Source: Haberlea rhodopensis (taxonomy: Eukaryota; Streptophyta; Magnoliopsida; Lamiales; Gesneriaceae). From it: a stretch of DNA of 64,000 bases. The first letter of the stretch is position 1. Each line of letters starts with the position of its first letter. A program made the translations under genes and the position numbers. Below the pieces are notes generated by a model. That model saw only the letters and a list, made by a program, of their open reading frames with translations. It did no database searches and had not been told where the DNA came from. The stretch lies in contig CAJQUN010000040.1 in the NCBI GenBank assembly GCA_907163345.1, positions 3,906,001-3,970,000 on the forward strand, read 5' to 3'. Positions 56,890-64,000 of the stretch are shown here, in pieces.

Positions 56890-59633
56890 CGCCTCCTCAG
56901 TTGCGGAGAGATAGACCCATAAACGTTCCCCAATCTCGGCTTGGCTAAAACCGGGAGCTCGGCTAGATATTGTTTTAACTCATCAAAAGCCCTCTCGCAA
57001 TCAGCTCCCCATTGAAATTTCTGAGCCTTACGGAGAGTGCGAAAGAAAGGCACACTCCGGTGGGCCGACCTGGACACAAACCTTGATAGTGCAGCAATCT
57101 TCCCTGCTAATTGTTGTACCTCTTGGAGACTAGTGGGGGACGCCATAGTCTGGATCGCTTTAACTTTGTCGGGATTGGCTTCAATACCTCTCTCTGTCAC
57201 AATGTATCCCAGGAACTTTCCACTCTTCACCCCAAACACACATTTTTGGGGGTTGAGCTTTAGTCCGTAAGACCTCAGGGTGGAGAAAGTCTCTCCAAGG
57301 TCAGTCATGAGGTGAGCTCGGTCCGTTGATTTTATCAAGATATCATCTACGTACACCTCCACGTTTCTCCCAATTTGCTTTGAGAAAACTTTGTCCATCA
57401 ACCTCTGGTACGTTGCCCCTGCATTTTTAAGTCCAAAGGGCATAACCACAAAATAAAAAGTTCCATCTGAGGTGATGAAACTTACATTTGCCTGATCCTC
57501 CATTGCAAGGGTAATTTGATGATATCCTTGATAAGCATCCAGCAAGCATAGATATTGGTGGCCGGCAGTAGAGTCCACCAGTTGATCTATGCGAGGCAAT
57601 GGGTAGCAGTCCTTGGGGCAAGCCTTGTTAAGGTCTCGAAAGTCAATGCACATTCTCCACTTTCCCGAGTTCTTAGGCACCAGGACCACATTTGAGAGCC
57701 AAGTGGGGAATTGAACTTCTCTAATGTGTCCCGCCCTAAGCAGCTCTTGGACCTCCTCCTTAATGACCGTATCTTTTTCTGCCCCGAAGTGTCTTTTCTT
57801 TTGTTTTATGGGCCGAGCTCCGTCCAACACGTTTAGATGGTGTTGCATGACGTTCGGATTTATACCTTTAAGATCTTGAGTAGACCAGGCGAACACATCA
57901 TGATTCTTAATGAGACAAGCAATGAGCTTGCCCTTCTCTTGCGGGTCCAAGTCAGCAGCTATTCTGATCACTCTTTCAGCAGATCCAAGCTCCACTAACT
58001 CAGGTTCTTCCTCTGTCACAGTTGGAGTCTCTTTCGGGGCATGCCGAGCAACTGACCTCCCGCTCCCTATCACTCCGACCTCCCGTCGGGCCCTTTTTCC
58101 TTCTTCCTTTACAACACTTTCATAACACCGACGGGCTGTACCCTGGTCTCCTCCAAGTACTCCAACTTTGTTTCCTGCCGGGAACTTCAACTTTTGGTGA
58201 TAGGTAGAAGCTATGGCCTTGAAGTCCTTCATGGCCGGTCGCCCAATAATCCCATTGTAAGAGGAGGGGGCGTCAACGACTGTAAAATCCACCATCTTAG
58301 TTACCCGGCTAGGGCCACTCCCCATTGACAAGGGGAGGACAATCTGACCCAGAGGCTGGATCACATGTCCCGTGAACCCATAAAGAGGGGTGGAGATTAA
58401 GTCCAAGTGGAATCCATCAACTTGCATTTGGTCCATGGTTGTTTTGAACAAGATATTGACGGAACTCCCCGTATCCACGAAAATCCTTGCTATGTCATAA
58501 TTTGCTATAGTAACCGTGACTACCAAGGCATCGTTGTGTGGAGTAACAATGCCTCGTAGGTCGTCGGGACCGAAACTGATCACGGGGTCGGTTGTAGTGC
58601 TTGCTTCCATGGACACCTCAAAATTTTCCAATCTCCTCCCATATGCCTTGCGAGCTCGGCCAGAGTCTCCATCGGTTGCTCCTCCAGAGATCATGTGTAT
58701 CATTCCCCGATTCGGATCATTGTTTCCTCCATTCCTTTCCACATGGCCGCGAGGGGAATTCCGCCCTTGTTGCTCCCACCTTGGCTCTCTTTGTCCAGGA
58801 TTGGCCCGAGCCGGGGCTCGGGGTCCGCCTGGCTGGTAGGGCTCCCTGGTTCTCGTCAACATAGCTTTTATTTCCGGATCTCTTTGAAGGATCCTCTGAA
58901 CCTCTTCTCCCAATTGTTGGCAATCATGGGTAAAATATCCATATTCTCGATGGTATCCACAATACTTATCCGATGGGGGCAATCTTGGACCTCTCTCTGC
59001 TTTCTTTGGCCTAGTCAATCTCCCCTTATTATCACATACATCCATTGCTCTGTCTAGGCTCATGACAAGGGGAATATGTGGAAGACGCCCCCTGAGTAAG
59101 TTTCGATCATCCATCCTCTCCGCCATGTTTCTCTTTCTTCCACCCCTGTCCAGCTTTTCCCTGCTATTCTCAGCGGGCCTTTGCTCTAATCTCTTCTGCC
59201 TCTGCGCGTCTTCCAAGTTCACATACTTCTCCGCCCTAGATAGGAGATCATCATAATTTTGCGGTGGTTTCTTTACCAAGGACTTGAAGAATTCACCGCC
59301 CTTGAGCCCTTGCGTGAAAGCATTGAGAAGGACATCAGGCGTGGCTGAAGGAATCTCTAGGGCAGCACCGTTGAAGCGTTGGGTAAACTCCCGCAAGGAT
59401 TCTTGATCTTGTTGTTTCATGACAAACAAACTGAGTGAAGTCTTTTGATATTTTTTGCTACTTGCAAATTGATGCAAGAAAGCTGAGCTAAAGTCGTGGA
59501 AGGACATTATTGAGTTAGGCTTCAACATGTTGAACCATTGTTGAGCCGACCTTACTAATGTATTCAGAAATACCCGACATTTGACTCCGTCGGAGTATCG
59601 ATGCAACAAGGCTGCATTATCAAATCTTCCCAA
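56886..59633 (-). pseudogene. Gag C-terminal part, protease and reverse transcriptase of the Tat element (915 codons)
   Basis: Gag core sequence (NTLVRSAQQWFNMLKPNSI, then FLHQFASSKKYQKTSLSLF) fills residues 1-140. A CxxH...H...C cluster follows (CGYHREYGYFTHDC, about 225-238). The protease motif IFVDTGSSVNILF lies at about 384-396. The RT carries WRMCIDFRDLNKACPKDCYP, LLDAYQGYHQI, FVVMPFGLKNAGATYQ and EVYVDDILIKS, with the catalytic VDD intact. The frame ends at 56886 after a one-base loss in a G run near 56930. Confidence 0.92.
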
Positions 59634-60127
59634 ATGGCCTCGGGGTCGGTGTTCCCATCGTATTCTCCCATGTTAGGTTGTCGGAAGTTAGATGGTAGCT
59701 CCTCCTCCAAAATGGCTTGGGAGAAGGGACTTTCTTTCTTGTGGGTGTAGACCTTTTCCCCGACATGTTGCCTCAAACCTTGGATTTCATTCCACATATC
59801 TTCCATTCTCTGGTGCATCTCGGAGTCCCCGCCACCTTGGGTGGGATTGACTTCCTCCGCGTGACTTTGCTGGACTTCAGCATTGTCCTCATGGTTCGGC
59901 AATGGTCCTACGTCCGGAGGTGGGGGTTGGTTTTGCTTCACAGCCTCGGCTACGACGGTGGTAATAAACTGGGCTAGTTGTTCCATAGTCATGTTTCCCA
60001 CGTTCACCACCGGAGGCGGCTGTTCAGTCCTTCCTTCCGGGCGAGACTCCGCCGTATTTGTTCTTCTGCTTCCTCTTCTTCCTGCCATATCAACGTCTTT
60101 GCTCAAGTTTCCCACAGACGGCGCCAA
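59564..60127 (-). pseudogene. Gag N-terminal part of the Tat element
   Basis: It starts MAPSVGNLSKDVDMAGRRGS right after the primer-binding site, so the first ATG overlaps it. A Pro-rich segment and a charged segment (MHQRMEDMWNEIQGLRQHVG) follow, up to MGEYDGNTDPEA. The frame is lost by one base near 59640, where the other frame (LGRFDNAALLHRYSDGVK) takes over. Tat gags normally read straight through. Confidence 0.85.
60111..60126 (-). other. Primer-binding site of the Tat element
   Basis: TGGCGCCGTCTGTGGG on the minus strand, two bases after the 5' LTR. TGGCGCCG-type sites are usual in this lineage. Confidence 0.75.
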
Positions 60128-60128
60128 A

Positions 60129-61170
60129 TGATGCTTACTAAAAATGATACGTCTTCTTTCCGGTGGACGAAGGGTGTTGGGAGCAACTCCAATAATGGCT
60201 CCGAGTGCTGGTGATGCCTGAAATCACGAACAAGTGTGAGAAGGGTGCCGGAAGGATGTCCCGGCGGGTCCCCTCCGACGCTCAAGTCAGAAGTTGGAAA
60301 GAATGGAGGAGTAACGGAAATGAACTTTTAGTTTAAGTTATGAGTAGAGTGAATACCTTTTTCTCGTCAACAAACCTTGTATTTATAGGGAGATGGAAGG
60401 GAGACAAGCTTTAACCGCATGTCAGGAGCCTAGGGGACATCTTCTGAAGCTAAAGGTGGGGACCAGGGTCTCAGGGCCAGGGACCAGTAGGTGTCACTCT
60501 CCCCGTACGATATGCTTGCAGCCTTTAGGATCAGATTTATGCCGGGGACCAGTAGGATGTCACTTTCCCCGTACGATATGGTTGCAGCTTTTTGTGATCC
60601 GATGTACTTGGAGATATGGGTATACGTCGAATCTAATTTGCGAGGCCGTGCTACAAAGCTTAGCTCACCCAACACGAGCGAGCTCCGATCCCATACTTCG
60701 CAAGCATGAGGCACCTGCGAGGGATGGCTCCGAACTCTTCCTCGCGTGGGAGAGCATCGCAGCTTGCGCCTCATGTGTGCGAGCTGCGAGGCTCGCACAT
60801 GTCTCGCGGGGCGAGTACGCAGCTCGCCCATCGTGCGGGCGAGCTGCGGTGCTCGCCCCTATCCGGCGAGGCGAGCGCGCAGCTCGCCCCTCTAGTGGGC
60901 GAGCTGCGGTGCTCGCCCCTGTCTGGCGGGGCGATCGCGCAGCTCGCCCCACGCGCGAGCGAGCTGTGATGCTCGCTTCACGCGGGCGAGCTGCGGTGCT
61001 CCCCCTGTCTGGCGGGGCGAGCGCGAAGCTCGCCCCTCGTGCGGGCGAGCTGCGAGGCTCGCCCTACGCAAGCCTAGCTTCGCACTCCCCGTACCTTGTC
61101 CACTGATTTTGATCCATGGTTTGGGTTTGACCCGTAAGTTTTTTAATGGGCTTGACCCGTACGGGTATCA
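60129..61170 (-). repeat. 5' LTR of the Tat element (1042 bp)
   Basis: Same TGATGC...GTATCA ends as the other LTR. It is 89 bp shorter because the GC-rich repeat at about 60815-61080 has fewer units. Confidence 0.93.
60815..61080 (-). repeat. GC-rich tandem repeat inside the 5' LTR
   Basis: Same GCGAGCTGCGGTGCTCGCCC units as at 49300-49670, in fewer copies (about four). Confidence 0.8.
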
Positions 61171-61175
61171 GTAAC

Positions 61176-61891
61176 ATTTCCATTTTTCATAAAAAGAGAC
61201 TTCCATTTTGAAGCCAAAATGGATTTTCTTTCATACCTAACATAATGCATGCAATCCTTGACCAATCATAGGTTCATTTGAAAATCTTTAACCTTAACAA
61301 AGATAATCACAAGATGTTCTATTTTTTCATAGAAATAGATTCGCTAAAAAAAAAAATTCACTCACTTTTTGAGTGAATTCCAACTAACGTGTTGTAGGGT
61401 TAAGCGATTGTCGTTTTACTAAAAGCTATAATGATGATAACAGTGCAACTAAAACTTCCCGCAAAAAAGGATGACGGGATGTGGACGATGATGCCACTTT
61501 TTGGGTTGAATTTTTAATATAAATAACTAAAGTTGGGGAAAATTGATAGTGTTGAAACCATGTTCAACACGGCCGTAGAGGACGTTGATGGGCTATTATC
61601 CCAGCTTCATTAATATTTCGTGGAATAGTACCGTTGTTGTCGCACAATTTTGTTAACTTTAAAAAAATTAATTCGATAATTTGAAAAATTTAAACAAATT
61701 TATAATGAAAAAAATATAATATAAAAAATTGGAAAAAAAATTAAAAAGTTCAACGTCGGCTCCCACTGTTTCGTTCCTCGATGGTAGCAAAATATACAAA
61801 TTAATTTTAGCCTGAAACTTTACCGATGTAGATGTCATTTCCCTTACGGAGCTACCGTTCCATGACTGATATTGTGAACTATGGTTGAAAT
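61176..61891. other. AT-rich intergenic DNA
   Basis: Continuous with 48096-48629 before the Tat insertion. No gene or structure recognised. Confidence 0.4.
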
Positions 61892-62064
61892 CAGGGGCGG
61901 AGCCAGCCTTGGGCTATGGTGGATTCCAGTCCCATACAAATTTTTGAATGAAATTTTTTATTATTAATTTTCAAAATTTTATTTTTTATTCCAGCCATCT
62001 AAATCATCTTAGTCTTCTAGCTCTACCTAGTCCCACCAATATTGATTTTTGGCTCCGTTCCCTG
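61892..62064. mobile_element. Small MITE (173 bp) with 8-bp target duplication
   Basis: Inverted ends CAGGGGCGGAGCCA and (minus strand) CAGGGAACGGAGCCA. Flanking octamers are GTTGAAAT (61884-61891) and GTTGAAAA (62065-62072), one mismatch. The 8-bp duplication suggests a hAT relation. Confidence 0.75.
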
Positions 62065-62193
62065 GTTGAAAATAACTAGTTCTGGTTTGGAAGTGGGATT
62101 GATAGAATAGGTTTGGTTTCGGTTGGATTTAATCAACCCGATCATGATATATTCGAGCTCCCGATTGAAAGGTTAAATATTTCAATTCAGCCA

Positions 62194-62962
62194 TGATATC
62201 CCTGGCCCTGGGGGCCCAATAGGTTTAGGGACCGGATCTGTATTTGGGCCCGATCAGTTGGAGACCCATTTACAGCCCAACAAAAGAAGTCGTCAGGACG
62301 GGTACCGTGCTGTAATCTTCAAGTGTCGCCTCTCCAAACGCCGCCCGAGCCGAGTTGACACCGGGCACGACCACCTCTGGTCGGCTGCCTTGGCCTTTCT
62401 CGTGCAAGGCCATATTACGCGCTCCTTGACCATAAGTCCTCGGGGCGACCTCCGAGCTGAGGTAAAGAGGAACCTCAAGAGGTCGAGGCGGGCAGCAACT
62501 GGCCAAGACAGCCGAGCTGAGGCCGAAAAGGGTCTCTGACACATATGGTGGTCCTGTATACCGGGACTGGAGTTACATGAGTCAGACACATATTAAAGTA
62601 AAGGTTAGGCCCACTAACCAATCAGAAGATGGTCAAGTACCTTAAGTACGAAAAGCATATCCCCGGATGCAGACGGAATCGCAAAAGCAGGGAGGCCGTA
62701 CGAGGTAGGTAACAGTTGTAGGTGGTCCACAGTCTGCGGTTCTCCCCCGGCATCAGACATTGTCTCCAAAGTCCCGGGCAAGGCGGGACCGCTGTCTACC
62801 CTTCCCCTATAAAGAGGAGGATTGTTAACAAGAGAGGGACCAACTATTCACCAGTTTGATCGCCGGGGATTCTTAACCGGTCTTGCTTTTTTCAGGCTCC
62901 GGTCTAACCATCGATTCCCCGGAATAGCTCACCCATTCTCCCATATAAATTCATTGTTATCA
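62194..62962 (+). repeat. Probable solo LTR
   Basis: It is a GC-rich island of about 770 bp starting TGATATCCC and ending GTTATCA, so the ends are inverted TGATA/TATCA like those of the Tat LTRs. A promoter-like CCTATAAAGAGG lies at about 62807. No exact duplication flanks these ends. An alternative end at 62987 would give AGCCA on both sides. No gag or pol adjoins it. Confidence 0.55.
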
Positions 62963-63140
62963 AAGCGAACCAAAAAAGAAGATAATAAGCCAAAAATATT
63001 TTAGCTAGGATATGTGTAACTGCTACTTTAGGTAGGATATATGTAACTGCTACTTTTGTTAAACATATAACAATATTTTATTATTTTTGGGGCGTAATAT
63101 ATATTATAACATTATAACAGTATTATAAGTAGTGAAGCGT

Positions 63141-64000
63141 ATGAACAGTGGTGTGTCGAAGAGACGGGAGAACCATGGTGTATCGAAACCATCTTTATTG
63201 CGGTCATGTGGAAGGTTTTGACGGTTGGTTGGTGTGGCCTTCTCATTTTTATATATTTTGCTCATTCTTGGCTTTTATCTTTTTCAAAGTGAAATTGAAA
63301 TTGTTTTGTTGGATTACAGGTACCATCGATTCTTCCTCACTATTGCCAGAAAAACTTGTTTCTATGGTGGGTCTCGATTTAATTTTTTTCTGTCTTTTTA
63401 GCCTGAAATTTCTATGCATTTTGCGGTAATTATGATTCTACCGAACAAAAAAACAGGATATCTTTTGTTACTTTTGTTCTTTTAGGGTCGATTTACTAAT
63501 TAGATTTTAATTTTTTGGGGATTTTTATAGTTTAAGATATTTGTAGAATTTGGTTGACGCAAAAGGGTAATGTAGGTGCAATTGATAGCAACAACATAAT
63601 CGTTTATATTAATATGTCATTTCTATAAAGTTCTATATTCCTATAAAGTTCTATTGAGCTTACTTGGAATAATTTCAATTCGGTTAGCATATTTTTTATT
63701 TACCCAACTACTTGCTTTATTCCGTTGATTAGACCTCATTTCCCTAGTCCTACTCCTGATGATTATTTCGGATTCTGTGCCTGGTAAGTCTATATTATTA
63801 TTAATTAGATCCTCTTGCTTTTGAGTGGGATTTCTTTTATTTTTAGTTCTGAGAGCATTTTTTTGTTCAGACTATTTTTATATTTGTGTTTTGGATTCCA
63901 TTGGTTTAATATGCATATTATAAATGTGTACTTTTTCTGTTTTAGATGTTGCTGCCTATAGCTTACTTTTCACTTTCAGTCGACATCCTTTTCACTTCTG
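63141..64000 (+). other. Possible 5' part of an unrecognised gene
   Basis: An ATG at 63141 opens MNSGVSKRRENHGVSKPSLL. Intron-like signals follow: a possible donor at about 63202, an acceptor TTGGATTACAG at 63320, then a short open block, and another at about 63690-63785 (PHFPSPTPDDYFGFCAW) before GTAAGT. The window ends before a domain appears. I do not recognise the product, and the exons are not proven. Confidence 0.2.

Larger units (their letters stand above)
48635..61170 (-). mobile_element. Tat-lineage Ty3/gypsy LTR retrotransposon, complete, 12,536 bp
   Basis: Two LTRs of the same family bound it, and both flanks carry GTAAC (48630-48634 and 61171-61175), a perfect 5-bp duplication. 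Read on the minus strand: LTR, primer-binding site (TGGCGCCGTCTGTGGG), gag, protease, RT, RNase H, a second archaeal-type RNase H, integrase. These are followed by a repeat array, a second integrase tail, noncoding DNA with an antisense ORF, a purine tract, and the LTR. The dual RNase H marks the Tat/Ogre group (family knowledge). Frameshifts in gag and pol make it non-coding as sequenced, although the LTRs are nearly identical. Confidence 0.95.

Noticed and set aside
62270..62589. Overlapping 90-98-codon frames on both strands
   Set aside because: They lie in the probable solo LTR and have no domain.

Overview
The window is nuclear DNA of a flowering plant, most likely a eudicot. The signs are AT-rich intergenic DNA, GT-AG introns, plant-type genes (a NUP50/RanBP1-domain protein, a HOTHEAD-family GMC oxidoreductase, a DUF4378 protein, a DREB1/CBF factor) and a dense load of plant mobile elements. 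Nothing bacterial or viral was seen. I could not identify the species from sequence alone.

Layout. 1-4649: 3' part of a decayed Tekay/Del-type Ty3/gypsy chromovirus with its right LTR. 5454-6070: a broken CAF1 deadenylase copy. 6357-6748: a hAT-type MITE with 8-bp target duplication, apparently inside a retroposon that ends in poly(A) at 7407. 8050-15833 (minus): a nine-exon NUP50-like gene whose exons I resolved to a 424-aa protein. 16438-22545: an unusual composite element in which inverted CT-rich and GACAC-rich arms enclose about 5 kb of 19/20-bp minisatellite. 23281-23900: a copia remnant and a Helitron-like left end. 24434-27598 (minus): a five-exon HOTHEAD-like oxidoreductase of 592 aa. 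28457-32418 (minus): a three-exon DUF4378 gene carrying a TRIM and a hAT element in intron 1 and a pair of compensating frameshifts in exon 1. About 34-46.2 kb: a Helitron with a long, apparently intact Rep-helicase gene, an RPA1-like accessory gene and a textbook 3' hairpin/CTAG end; its left end is unresolved. 47386-48018 (minus): an intronless DREB1/CBF gene. 48635-61170 (minus): a complete 12.5-kb Tat-lineage Ty3/gypsy element with a perfect GTAAC target duplication, two RNase H domains, a duplicated integrase 3' part, a 100-bp tandem array inside it and a broken antisense accessory ORF. 61892-62064: a small MITE. 62194-62962: a probable solo LTR. 63141-64000: possible start of another gene.

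How it fits together. The four host genes are unrelated single-copy genes (nuclear pore/Ran transport, cuticle-type or cyanogenic-type oxidoreductase, DUF4378, cold/drought transcription factor) separated and invaded by transposons. The most unusual structures are tandem repeats located inside mobile elements: the minisatellite-filled inverted-arm element, the 100-bp array that butts against an integrase fragment, and the GC-rich repeat whose length differs between the two LTRs. The most biologically complete mobile system is the Helitron. No clearly novel defence or enzymatic system was found.
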